Assembly: GCA_038848185.1 (NCBI GenBank) | Contig: JAWCNV010000009.1 | Span: 10,987-74,986, forward strand | From: JAAOZP01 sp038848185 | GTDB lineage: Archaea; Thermoproteota; EX4484-205; JAAOZP01 | Direction of reading: 5' to 3' | Length of the DNA: 64,000 nt | Shown here: positions 41,659 to 50,082 of the stretch, in pieces | Numbering within the stretch: position 1 is the first letter of the stretch | Layout: each line of letters starts with the position of its first letter | Notes under the pieces: generated by a model | Told to the model about the DNA's origin: nothing | Database searches by the model: none | What the model saw: the letters and a program-made list of their open reading frames with translations, nothing else | Program-made: the position numbers and the translations under genes

Positions 41659-42930
41659 ATGAGTAAAGTATCTATTTCAAGTTCTCGAGATTTCTTTTTG
41701 AAAAACGGGGAGAAATTCTTCTATCTTGCGGATACTTGCTGGAGTGTTTTTACGAATGCAACATTTGAAGAATGGGATTACTATTTGGAGTATAGGAGGA
41801 TGCAGGGTTTCAACGCGTTGCAAATAAACATTCTTCCTCAGCACGATAGGAGTAGAATGGAAGGCTCTTGGGAGCCGTTTGAGATTCTTCCAGACGGGGG
41901 GTGGGACTTTAGTAGGAGGAATGAGAAGTATTTCGACAGGGCTGAAAAAATGGTTGAGATGGCTGTTGAGAAGAGCTTCGTTCCTGCACTAGTGGTATTG
42001 TGGTGTAATTATGTTAAGGGAACATGGGGTTCTAAAATAAATCCGTCTAGAATAATTCCAATGGAAAAACTGGAGGAGTACGTGAGCTATGTGGTGGATA
42101 GGTTTGGAAAATACAACCCTATCTTCATAATAAGCGGCGATACGAATTTCGAGACTGATGAATCCATAGACTATTATAAAATTGCACTAGACTTAGTTAA
42201 GAGAGCGTCTCCAGACTTTCTTACCACCATGCATATAATGGGAGGGTTATGGAGCCTACCTGACACTATTATAAAATCATCTAACTACGATTTCTACATG
42301 TATCAATCTGGACATATGAAAGAGCACCAGCATCTTCCATACGAGCTTGCTCAAAAGTTTTACAACATGCCTGTTAAAAGGCCGATTGTAAATGGTGAAC
42401 CATGTTATGAAGGCCACTCACACGGGAGTAAATACGGCAGGTTCAGCAGTTTTGACGTTAGGAAAGCCATATGGCAGAGTCTACTATCAGGTGCTAAAGC
42501 GGGAACAGCCTACGGTGCTCACGGGGTATGGCCATGGCATAGGAGGGGAAGCGAGTTTGGCGGAGAGTCTTTTTCAGGAGTGCCCTATGAGTGGAGTGTT
42601 GCATTGAAGTTTCCAGGGGCCTTCGATGCTGCTTTTGCAAAATGGCTCTTTGAGAAGAATGATCTGTTCGACATAGAGCCAGCTAATGATAAGCTTTTGA
42701 ACGAGGCTCCTGAAATAAGGGTTTCAGAAAGCAGGGAGAAGATAGTTGTTTACACCCCTTACAATTGGGATATAAAGCTGAAGATTGATGGGGAACTATA
42801 CAGATGGGAAGGAATAGATCTTTGGACAAGGAGAATCTTTAAGCCAAATGTTGATAAATGCGGTAACTATTCCATAATAGAGATGTCCGAGTTTAACAAT
42901 GATATTTTAATAATAGGCAGTAGATCCTGA
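41659..42930 (+). CDS. DUF4038-type glycoside hydrolase (apiosidase-like TIM barrel)
   Basis: The 423-residue protein opens with FFLKNGEKFFYLADTCWSVF and then ADTCW-type and FNALQINILPQ stretches. Further on there are FIISGDTNFE and VNGEPCYEG, with acidic residues that could be the catalytic pair. This is the DUF4038/DUF5060-like family of TIM-barrel glycosidases, including apiosidase-like enzymes, usually found in plant-polymer degraders. There is no signal peptide, so it acts in the cytoplasm on imported sugars. TATA-like TTTATATC near 41630 makes ATG 41659 a good leaderless start; GTG 41647 is the alternative. Confidence 0.7.
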   Translation: MSKVSISSSRDFFLKNGEKFFYLADTCWSVFTNATFEEWDYYLEYRRMQGFNALQINILPQHDRSRMEGSWEPFEILPDGGWDFSRRNEKYFDRAEKMVEMAVEKSFVPALVVLWCNYVKGTWGSKINPSRIIPMEKLEEYVSYVVDRFGKYNPIFIISGDTNFETDESIDYYKIALDLVKRASPDFLTTMHIMGGLWSLPDTIIKSSNYDFYMYQSGHMKEHQHLPYELAQKFYNMPVKRPIVNGEPCYEGHSHGSKYGRFSSFDVRKAIWQSLLSGAKAGTAYGAHGVWPWHRRGSEFGGESFSGVPYEWSVALKFPGAFDAAFAKWLFEKNDLFDIEPANDKLLNEAPEIRVSESREKIVVYTPYNWDIKLKIDGELYRWEGIDLWTRRIFKPNVDKCGNYSIIEMSEFNNDILIIGSRS

Positions 42931-43049
42931 GATAAGCCTGCGGTGGATCAATGGTTTAATAAAATTCCCATTTGCAGAAAACCTTGATTTATTCATGCCT
43001 TTTAAAGATACCTTTTTATAATTCCACCGCTAACATATAGTGCAGACAC

Positions 43050-43916
43050 ATGGCTAAGCCGATAGTTCTGGACACGGATATTGGCGACGACATTGATGAT
43101 GCTTTCGCCCTGCTCTTCGCTTTAAAATGTAGGGAGCTGGATCTTAAGACTGTAACCGTGGTCTACGGGGATGTGGAGTCTAGAGCTAGGCTTGCCTCAA
43201 AGCTTATTTCCACGATGGGTTTGAAAACGCCTGTCGCCTTAGGCTCGTCTAGAAGTCTTTTAGGTGCTGCTCCAAGCGGGAAACCGTGTCAGGCGAAGGT
43301 TTTAAGTGATGATGAGGAGTATCCTAACTTAGTGGGGATGCCTGCTTGGATGGTTATTGCGGAAAACGTTTTGAGGATCAACGGGCTTAGGGTAGTTAGT
43401 ATAGGCCCGTTAACAAACATCGCTTTAACAGTACTTTCAGAGCCGAGTGTTAAAGATAGAATTAGCTTGACATCTATGGCAGGGTTCTTCAGGGGTCAGT
43501 TTGCTGAATACAATGTTAAATGTGATCCTGAGGCTTTAAGCTTGGTGCTTAGATCAGGGCTGAACCCTCTGCTGGTTGGATTAGACGTGACCCTGAAGTG
43601 TCCTATGCCTATGAGCATGGTTGAGAGGCTTAAGTCAAGCCAGAAGCCAGAGCATAGGCTGGTTTCGTCAATGCTTAAAGAGTGGAGCAAGGATTCAGGT
43701 TGTAGCCAGCCGATTCTTCACGATCCTTTAGCGTTGGCTACGATCGTGGATGAAAAGATTGTGACTGTTGAGAAGACTAGGGTTGAGGTTGAGCTTAAGG
43801 GAGAATATACGAGGGGCTGCACAGTTGCAGTTGGTGATACTCCAAACGCGTCGATATGCATAGGTGTCGACGTAGACCGGTTTCTAAAGCTTTTCGAAGA
43901 AGTAATCTTCTCCTGA
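43050..43916 (+). CDS. inosine-uridine-preferring nucleoside hydrolase
   Basis: The 288-residue enzyme has the N-terminal calcium-binding motif LDTDIGDDIDDAFAL and the loop RVVSIGPLTNIALTV. It also has VKCDPEAL-type and ILHDPLALA segments that hold the late metal-binding aspartate. It hydrolyses ribonucleosides to base and ribose for salvage. ATG 43050 is preceded by a TATA-like TTTTTATAAT near 43012-43021. It may act with the PfkB kinase and phosphoribosyltransferase in ribose and base recycling, but they are not in one operon. Confidence 0.87.
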   Translation: MAKPIVLDTDIGDDIDDAFALLFALKCRELDLKTVTVVYGDVESRARLASKLISTMGLKTPVALGSSRSLLGAAPSGKPCQAKVLSDDEEYPNLVGMPAWMVIAENVLRINGLRVVSIGPLTNIALTVLSEPSVKDRISLTSMAGFFRGQFAEYNVKCDPEALSLVLRSGLNPLLVGLDVTLKCPMPMSMVERLKSSQKPEHRLVSSMLKEWSKDSGCSQPILHDPLALATIVDEKIVTVEKTRVEVELKGEYTRGCTVAVGDTPNASICIGVDVDRFLKLFEEVIFS

Positions 43917-44018
43917 CTATGCCTACACTAGCTTAATCAATAGGTAAGACGCCTGCCGGTTGAACGTGTTCAGGTTAACGCTTTATTAGACTAATGGATT
44001 AAGGGCGTTTGGAGACAA

Positions 44019-44112
44019 CGGGCCCGCTGGGATTTGAACCCAGGTTCTCCGGCTCCGGAGGCCTGCGCGAGTAGGCTTCTCGACGCCTTTATCCTGGCTT
44101 GGCCACGGGCCC
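44019..44112 (-). tRNA. tRNA-Arg (CCG) with an 18-base intron in the anticodon stem
   Basis: Acceptor, D arm and T arm are nearly identical to tRNA-Arg(GCG) at 33647-33743. Loop CTCCGGA gives anticodon CCG. Removing 44063-44080 restores TCGGC/GCCGG. The insertion is at the same 29/30 site, with the same GCGT/GCGC helix and CGA and AGG bulges, but the inner loop differs in sequence and length. Mature length is 76. Confidence 0.92.
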
Positions 44113-44157
44113 TGTTAAAATTTATTTGCATAGGCTTTTAAACCTAATTCGCTTCAA

Positions 44158-45818
44158 GTGAATAGGAACAGCAAGGATAAGAGTGGATTCGTGTTCTGGG
44201 CTGACGCGGTAGCTGAATCAGCTATTGAACACGCTAAGAGAAATAATATGTCTGTTGTAACTGTTAAGAGCGGCGGCTCTCCTTCAGGGGGAAAGCATAT
44301 TGGCAACATGAATGATCAGATACGTGCTTTCTTCATATATGACGCTTTAATCAGGAGGGGTTTCCCCGCGAGACTAATCTACACCAATGACGACATGGAT
44401 CCTCTCAGAACTATTCCCCCTTCTGCTCCAGACGGGGATGGGGAATGGCATGTTTTCACTGAGCAGGAGTTGTCGACGCTCGAAAAACACTTGGGATGGC
44501 CCTACAGCCGTATACCTGACGTATTCGGATGCCACGAGTCTTGGGGTGAACACTTTAATTCTGTGATTCAAGACGGCTTAAGAAGGATAGGGATAAACAT
44601 GGAGAATCATGACAACAGTAAGTCTTACGCCGAAGGAAGGTTTCTTGAAGTAACTAGGCTCACCCTCTCTAAGACGAGTCTAGTCAGGGATGTGTTACGC
44701 AGGTATCAGAGGAATTTGGAGGAAAGCTGGATTCCTTTCCACGCTGTCTGCAGCAACTGCGGTAAGATAACCACCACTGTTCTAAACGTGGATTTAAACA
44801 ATGATACTGTTAAATACGAGTGTAAAGGAAGGGTTTTAGCGGGCAAGTATGTTATAAAGGGGTGTGGCCACCGGGGTTTTTCAACACTGAGAGAGGGTAA
44901 GCTTCCTTGGCGGGTGGAGTGGGTTGCCCAGTGGAATGTTTTCCAGGTTAATGCCGAGCCCTTCGGGAAGGATCACTACGAGGGCTCTTGGAAATCCGGC
45001 CAAGCTTTAGCTAGGGAAGTTTATGGAATGGAGCCTCCCGCAAGCCTAGTCTACGAGTTCTTCCTAGTTAACGGTGAGAAAATGTCCAGCAGGAAGGGTA
45101 ACGCATACATACTTCATGATCTTCTCAAGGTTCTGGAGCCGGAGGTGATAAAATACCTCTATACTAAGAGACCTATGATGCAGAGGAACATAGATCTAAG
45201 GAACCTGCACCTCATGGTTGAGGAGTTTGACAGGTTTGAGGAGGGCTTCTTCGAGAAAACGTCTGAGGAGGCTGAAAGAATCTACCCAGTTCTTATGGGG
45301 ACTACTCCATCTAGAAAACCGTTGAGAGTAAGCTACCTGCTTGCAAGCTACGTGATCCAGTTCTACCCTGTTGAAGAGGCCTATAGAAGCCTAGTCAGGT
45401 CAGGCATCCTGAAGGAAGAAGAAATGTCTGATGATGATAGGGAAAAAGTATTACTTAGGCTAAGACTGGCAAAGAACTGGCTCTCGACTTTTGCCGACAC
45501 AAGCGTACGNNNNNNNNNNNNNNNNNNNNNNNNNNNNNNNNNNNNNNNNNNNNNNNNNNNNNNNNNNNNNNNNNNNNNNNNNNNNNNNNNNNNNNNNNNN
45601 NNNTGGAGGCGCTCTCGTCTCTGAAGGAGTTTAAAGGTGAAGAAATCCAGAACATGCTTTACTCTATTGCACGGAAGCACGGTGTTTCCTCATCACGCTT
45701 CTTCGAGAAGCTTTACATGGTGTTCATGGGGATGGGAAGCGGTCCTAGGCTGGGCTACCTGCTTGCAACTCTTGGAAGGGAACACGTAATCTCCTGTTTG
45801 AAGAAGGCTTTGGGCTAG
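44158..45818 (+). CDS. lysS: lysyl-tRNA synthetase, class I, interrupted by an assembly gap
   Basis: This is a class I LysRS, the archaeal form unrelated to class II LysRS. The HIGH-type motif is PSGGKHIGN near 40-48, a zinc-binding segment has CSNCGKI, and the KMSKS-type motif is KMSSRKGN near 310. The start is GTG 44158. Bases 45510-45603 are N. The frame after the gap resumes at EALSSLKEFKG and runs to TAG 45818. It is one base out of phase with the upstream part, so the true gap length is 2 modulo 3, not 94. Confidence 0.95.
45510..45603. other. 94-base assembly gap inside lysS
   Basis: The run of N interrupts the helical C-terminal domain of lysyl-tRNA synthetase. The two flanks share no repeat and the reading frame shifts across it, so its stated length is an estimate. 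Confidence 0.99.
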
Positions 45819-45925
45819 GGGTATTAGGCTATTTTATCCGTCATCTCTGCACTTTGTAAATGGCTTAAAGTCTTGGGAAACACGTGGGTTTATAGGCTTC
45901 CATAGATGTTTTACTGTTAGAAAGC

Positions 45926-45943
45926 AATCGGCTTTAGCCGATT
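45926..45943. repeat. perfect hairpin upstream of the mevalonate operon
   Basis: AATCGGC and GCCGATT form a 7-base stem with a TTTA loop. It lies about 110 bases after lysS and 77 bases before the HMG-CoA synthase ATG. It is followed by a direct repeat GGTTAAATA at 45954-45962 and 45967-45975, whose AT cores look like TATA boxes. It may end the lysS transcript or bind a regulator. Confidence 0.35.
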
Positions 45944-46019
45944 CATCTATCGCGGTTAAATATCAAGGTTAAATACCGGTTTTCTCCGAGCCTTCGGAAA
46001 ATCCCGGAGCTAGATTGAT

Positions 46020-47069
46020 ATGAATGTTGGGATAGTTGGCTACGGCGTATACATCCCGAGGTTTAGGATTAGAGTTGAAGAAATAGCGCGAGTCTGGGGG
46101 CATGACGCTGCTTCATACAAGGAGGGGCTAGGCATAGAGGAGAAATCAGTTCCGTCTTTAGACGAAGATACGACTACGATAGCTGTGGAGGCTTCGAGAA
46201 ACGCTATGAAGCGGGCTGTAGAGGTTAAGCCTCAGAATGTTGGTGCTGTTTTCGTAGGTTCCGAATCCCACCCCTATGCTGTTAAGCCTACGGCAACAAC
46301 AGTGGCTGAAGTCCTAGGATTAACACCAAACCTCACTGCGGTGGATATGGAGTTCGCCTGCAAGGCTGCTACAACCGCGGTGCAAGCATGTCTAGGCTTA
46401 GTTAAGGCAGGCTACATAAGCTACGGGATTTCCGTTGGGGCGGATACTGCGCAAGGCGCACCCGGAGACGCTTTAGAGTATACTGCTGCCGCCGGGGGAG
46501 CAGCCTACGTGATAGGTTCAGGTGACGGCGTAATCGCTGAGGTTGAGTGCACTCAATCATTCACACAGGATGTTCCAGACTTCTGGAGGAGGGACGGGGC
46601 TTCCTACCCGCGGCATGCTGGAAGGTTCACGGGTGGGCCTGCATACTTTGAACATGTTATAAATTGCACCAAGGCGCTGCTGGAGAAAATGGGAACTACC
46701 CCCAAGGATTATGATTATGTTGTGTTCCACCAACCTAACTCGAAGTTTCCGCTGAAGGCTGCGAAGGTTTTAGGTTTCGAGGAGGATAAGCTTCGGCCAG
46801 GTCTACTGGTTAACCGTCTTGGGAACACGTACTCCGGTTCATCCCTGATGGGTCTCGCCGCAGTTCTGGATGTTGCGAGGTCTGGTGAAAGAATTCTTCT
46901 TACCTCATACGGGTCTGGAGCTGGATCAGACTCATTCAGCATAAGGGTTACAGACGCTATAGATTCGAAGAGGGAGCTTGCTCCACCCGTAATGTATTAC
47001 TTAGAGAGACGTGAATACATAGATTACTCGACCTACGCAAGATACAGGAGGCTTTTCAAAGAGAGGTGA
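46020..47069 (+). CDS. hydroxymethylglutaryl-CoA synthase
   Basis: The 349-residue archaeal HMG-CoA synthase condenses acetyl-CoA and acetoacetyl-CoA, the committed early step of the mevalonate route to isoprenoid lipids. The catalytic cysteine is C114 in MEFACKAATT. The histidine in VVFHQPNSKFP and the GNTYSGSSL segment complete the thiolase-fold active site. The next gene starts 6 bases after the stop. The order synthase, thiolase, DUF35 is conserved in archaea, where the three proteins form a channelled complex. Confidence 0.95.
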   Translation: MNVGIVGYGVYIPRFRIRVEEIARVWGHDAASYKEGLGIEEKSVPSLDEDTTTIAVEASRNAMKRAVEVKPQNVGAVFVGSESHPYAVKPTATTVAEVLGLTPNLTAVDMEFACKAATTAVQACLGLVKAGYISYGISVGADTAQGAPGDALEYTAAAGGAAYVIGSGDGVIAEVECTQSFTQDVPDFWRRDGASYPRHAGRFTGGPAYFEHVINCTKALLEKMGTTPKDYDYVVFHQPNSKFPLKAAKVLGFEEDKLRPGLLVNRLGNTYSGSSLMGLAAVLDVARSGERILLTSYGSGAGSDSFSIRVTDAIDSKRELAPPVMYYLERREYIDYSTYARYRRLFKER

Positions 47070-47075
47070 CTATGC

Positions 47076-48242
47076 TTGAAGAGAGAGGTTGCAATAATTT
47101 CGGTGGGCGCAACCCGTTTCGGCGAGCACTGGGACAAGGGTATTAAAGACTTAGCGTGGGAAGCCGGGGTCAAGGCTGTTGAGGAGGCTGGCATAAGCGG
47201 TAGGGATATAGAGTACATTGTCTTTGGAAACATGTCTGGAGGCATGTTTGAGGGTCAGGAGCATGTTGGGGCTCTAGTGGCTGACTTCCTCGGGTTAAAC
47301 CCGGTTCCTGCTGCCCGGGTTGAGGCTGCCTGCGCTTCAGGCAGCGTCGCGTTTTTCCACGGCTACATGGCTGTGGCTTCAGGCATGTATGACTTGGTGG
47401 CTGTAGGGGGAGTTGAGAAGATGACTGATGTGGAATCCAGCCGGGCTACGGAGATACTTGCAGCAGCAATGGATTATGAGTGGGAGGCTTATTTTGGTAA
47501 TACTTTTCCAGGTGTCTACGCTCTTATGGCTACAAGATACATGCATGAATACGGTCTCAAACCTGAGACCTTAGCCAAGGTTGCGGTTAAGAACCATCAT
47601 CATGGGAGCCTGAATCCTCTGGCGCACTTCAGGAACAGGATAACTGTTGAAGATGTCTTATCCTCACCGGTTGTGGCTTACCCACTTAGGAGAAACGATT
47701 GCTGCCCGGTTTCAGATGGTGCTGCATGCGTGATACTTGCCCCCTTAGACGAGGCTCGAAAATACACGGATACGCCGATAAAAGTGGAGGCTGTAGCTCA
47801 AGCCTCTGACACGCTTAGTCTTCTCGAGAGGAGGGACATATGTACGCTGGATGCTACTGTTCAGGCTGCGAAAACGGCTTTTGCAAAGGCTAAGCTCACG
47901 AGGGAGGATGTGGATCTGGTTGAGGTGCACGACTGTTTCACGATAGCTGAGATACTGGCTCTCGAAGACCTTGGTTTCTGCCCTAAGGGTAAGGCACATG
48001 AACTGTATGAGGAGGGGCAAACTTATGTTGGTGGTAAGCTGCCTGTGAACACTGATGGAGGCCTCAAGGCTGGGGGGCATGCGGTAGGTGCAACAGGAGT
48101 GAAGCAGATAATAGAGATCGTGAAGCAGCTGAGGGGGGAGGCTGAGAATGGCAGACAGGTTGACGGCGCCGAAGTAGGCTTGGCGCACAACGTAGGCGGA
48201 TCCGGCGCCACTGCCGTCGTCACGATCCTGTCTAGGAGGTGA
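47076..48242 (+). CDS. acetyl-CoA C-acetyltransferase (thiolase)
   Basis: The 388-residue thiolase makes acetoacetyl-CoA and feeds HMG-CoA synthase. The nucleophilic cysteine is C86 in VEAACASGS. The acid-base residues lie in the EVHDCFTIAEI and GGLKAGGHAVGATG loops. The pattern is the SCP-x-like archaeal form. The start is TTG at 47076 with GAGAGG upstream, and the following DUF35 gene begins 6 bases after the stop. It probably acts in the three-part complex with its neighbours. Confidence 0.93.
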   Translation: MKREVAIISVGATRFGEHWDKGIKDLAWEAGVKAVEEAGISGRDIEYIVFGNMSGGMFEGQEHVGALVADFLGLNPVPAARVEAACASGSVAFFHGYMAVASGMYDLVAVGGVEKMTDVESSRATEILAAAMDYEWEAYFGNTFPGVYALMATRYMHEYGLKPETLAKVAVKNHHHGSLNPLAHFRNRITVEDVLSSPVVAYPLRRNDCCPVSDGAACVILAPLDEARKYTDTPIKVEAVAQASDTLSLLERRDICTLDATVQAAKTAFAKAKLTREDVDLVEVHDCFTIAEILALEDLGFCPKGKAHELYEEGQTYVGGKLPVNTDGGLKAGGHAVGATGVKQIIEIVKQLRGEAENGRQVDGAEVGLAHNVGGSGATAVVTILSRR

Positions 48243-48247
48243 TTTAG

Positions 48248-48721
48248 ATGAGTGCTTCTGATGTGCCAAGACACTGGAGGAGCATGAGAGAGAGATACAG
48301 GCTGTTAGGCACATACTGTGAGAACTGCAACAGTAACTTCTTCCCTCCGAGAAAGATCTGCCCTAAGTGCCGTAGGAAAGGCAAGATCAAGCAGGTAGAG
48401 TTTTCTGGGCGTGGTAAGGTTTTTAGCTACACGATAGTTAACATCGGGTCTCGGGCGTTTGAGAAATACGCTCCCTACATAATAGGGCTGATTGAACTTG
48501 AAGAGGGGCCTAGAGTTATTTCACAAATAGTAGACTGTAAACCTGAGGATGTGTATATAGGTATGGAGGTTGAAGCCTGCTTCAGGAAGCTCTTCGAGCA
48601 GGGGGACAGTGGGATAATAAGCTACGGCTTCAAGTTTAGGCCTGTTGACGACAGCTGGATGGAGTACTATAAGAAGCTGCTTGCAAACAGGAAGATGAAG
48701 GTTCTGCAAAGCACAGGTTAA
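48248..48721 (+). CDS. DUF35 OB-fold/zinc-ribbon protein of the HMG-CoA synthase complex
   Basis: The 157-residue protein starts with a rubredoxin-like zinc ribbon (CENCNSNFFPPRKICPKC) and continues with an OB-fold DUF35 domain (GRGKVFSYTIVN). In Methanothermococcus the DUF35 subunit links thiolase and HMG-CoA synthase so that acetoacetyl-CoA passes directly between them. Its place after the two enzymes supports the same job here. It begins with an ATG after AGGAGGTG. Confidence 0.9.
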   Translation: MSASDVPRHWRSMRERYRLLGTYCENCNSNFFPPRKICPKCRRKGKIKQVEFSGRGKVFSYTIVNIGSRAFEKYAPYIIGLIELEEGPRVISQIVDCKPEDVYIGMEVEACFRKLFEQGDSGIISYGFKFRPVDDSWMEYYKKLLANRKMKVLQSTG

Positions 48722-48832
48722 CCAAAGTGATGCTTAAGCCATAGAAGGATATACATAGAAGTAGCACTTTTCAACAAACTCTTCCAAATTTTCAGAATAA
48801 TCTTTAAAAACTTGTTTACTCTAACTTAGGTA

Positions 48833-49672
48833 TTGCCCTCCTCCTGTAAAATAGGTCCTGCAGGCTTCCCCTTGAAAGGCCCGCATGGAGCTGATGCGAT
48901 GCCATACCTTAAGGAAATAGGCTTGGACGCGATGGAGTATCAAGCGGTTAGAAGTATTCGTATAGGACGTAAGGCTGCTTCTGAGCTCGGCTCATCCGCT
49001 TCTGAAAACAGGGTTCTTCTCACTATCCACGGCCCCTATGCCATAAACCTGTCCTCGAACAAGAAGCTTGTTAGGAGGCAGAGCATCCAGAGAATCGTTA
49101 AGTCAGCTGAAATAGCCTCCTGGATGGGTGCTTTCCACCTGACTTTCCACCCGGGTTATTACAGCGGCCTACCCAGAGACTTAGCTATGCAAATCCAGAA
49201 GGAAGCGTTGAGAAACGTGCTGTATAAGATGGGTGAAAGAAAGATTAACGTTGAGCTTGGCCCCGAGACAACAGGCAAGCCTAACCAGTTTGGAACATTG
49301 GAGGAGCTAATCGAGCTTTCAACAGCTTTTGAGAAAATCAGGCTTACACTCGACTTCGCACATATTCATGCTAGGCTTGGGGGTGCGATTAAAAGCCGTT
49401 CGGACTACGAGAAGATACTGGACGCTGTTGAGAAATCTCTGGGTGCTGAAAGGATGAGAAACCTTGTAGTACACTTCTCTGAGGTTGAGACAACGATGAA
49501 GGGATTCGGGGAGAGGAGGCATCATCCTCTTGGAAGCGGCTACGGTCCGGATTTCAAGAAGCTCGCCGAAGTAATAATGGAGAAAGGTTATTCTTTCATC
49601 ATAATATGTGAATCCCCTATGCTGGAGTTGGATGCGTTAAAGATGAAGAGGATCCTGACGAGTTTCAAATAA
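48833..49672 (+). CDS. nfo: endonuclease IV (AP endonuclease)
   Basis: The 279-residue TIM-barrel nuclease has LLTIHGPYAINLSS near 60, then FHPGYY, a NVELGPETTGK strand with the metal glutamate, LTLDFAHIHA, VVHFSE and HHPLGSGYGPDF. These supply the zinc ligands of the Nfo family, which cuts DNA at abasic sites during base excision repair. The start is TTG 48833, 112 bases after DUF35. The gene downstream begins 37 bases after its stop. Confidence 0.9.
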   Translation: MPSSCKIGPAGFPLKGPHGADAMPYLKEIGLDAMEYQAVRSIRIGRKAASELGSSASENRVLLTIHGPYAINLSSNKKLVRRQSIQRIVKSAEIASWMGAFHLTFHPGYYSGLPRDLAMQIQKEALRNVLYKMGERKINVELGPETTGKPNQFGTLEELIELSTAFEKIRLTLDFAHIHARLGGAIKSRSDYEKILDAVEKSLGAERMRNLVVHFSEVETTMKGFGERRHHPLGSGYGPDFKKLAEVIMEKGYSFIIICESPMLELDALKMKRILTSFK

Positions 49673-49709
49673 AGATTTTTATACGTTTCCATGATCTGGA
49701 GAAAGCAGG

Positions 49710-50071
49710 TTGCCGAGTAAGGAGTCCCGCATCCTGATGGATGCTGAGGTATTAGTGAAACTAGCGTATTTAACAATGTCTGAGGAGGCGGACTTGAAAA
49801 ACCTGGAGACATTGAGGCTTACCTATGAGCAGGGTGAGAAAACAATTATTGGAGAGGAGACGCTTATTGAAGGATCGTTAGAGTTAACCCCTCTGGATGA
49901 GCTTCGCAGGTTTTGCGAGGAGGCTTTAAAAGCCTCCGCCAGCCTGATGAATGAGGGNNNNNNNNNNNNNNNNNNNNNNNNNNNNNNNNNNNNNNNNNNN
50001 NNNNNNNNNNNNNNNNNNNNNNNNNNNNNNNNNNNNNNNNNNNNNNNNNNNNNNNNGAGGGGGGAAAATAG
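49710..50071 (+). CDS. uncharacterised helical protein, interrupted by an assembly gap
   Basis: TTG 49710 opens a frame of 82 readable codons (MPSKESRILMDAEVLVKLAY and on) rich in Leu, Glu and Lys. The run of N begins at 49958. After the gap the sequence reads GAG GGG GGA AAA TAG, which would give a plausible C-terminal EGGK and stop at 50071. This is 12 bases before the end of the convergent surface-protein gene. I do not recognise the family, and the end is inferred. Confidence 0.45.
49958..50056. other. 99-base assembly gap
   Basis: The run of N hides the C-terminal third of the gene that starts at 49710. No repeat is shared by the flanks. Confidence 0.99.
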
Positions 50072-50082
50072 GGGTTTCATAG

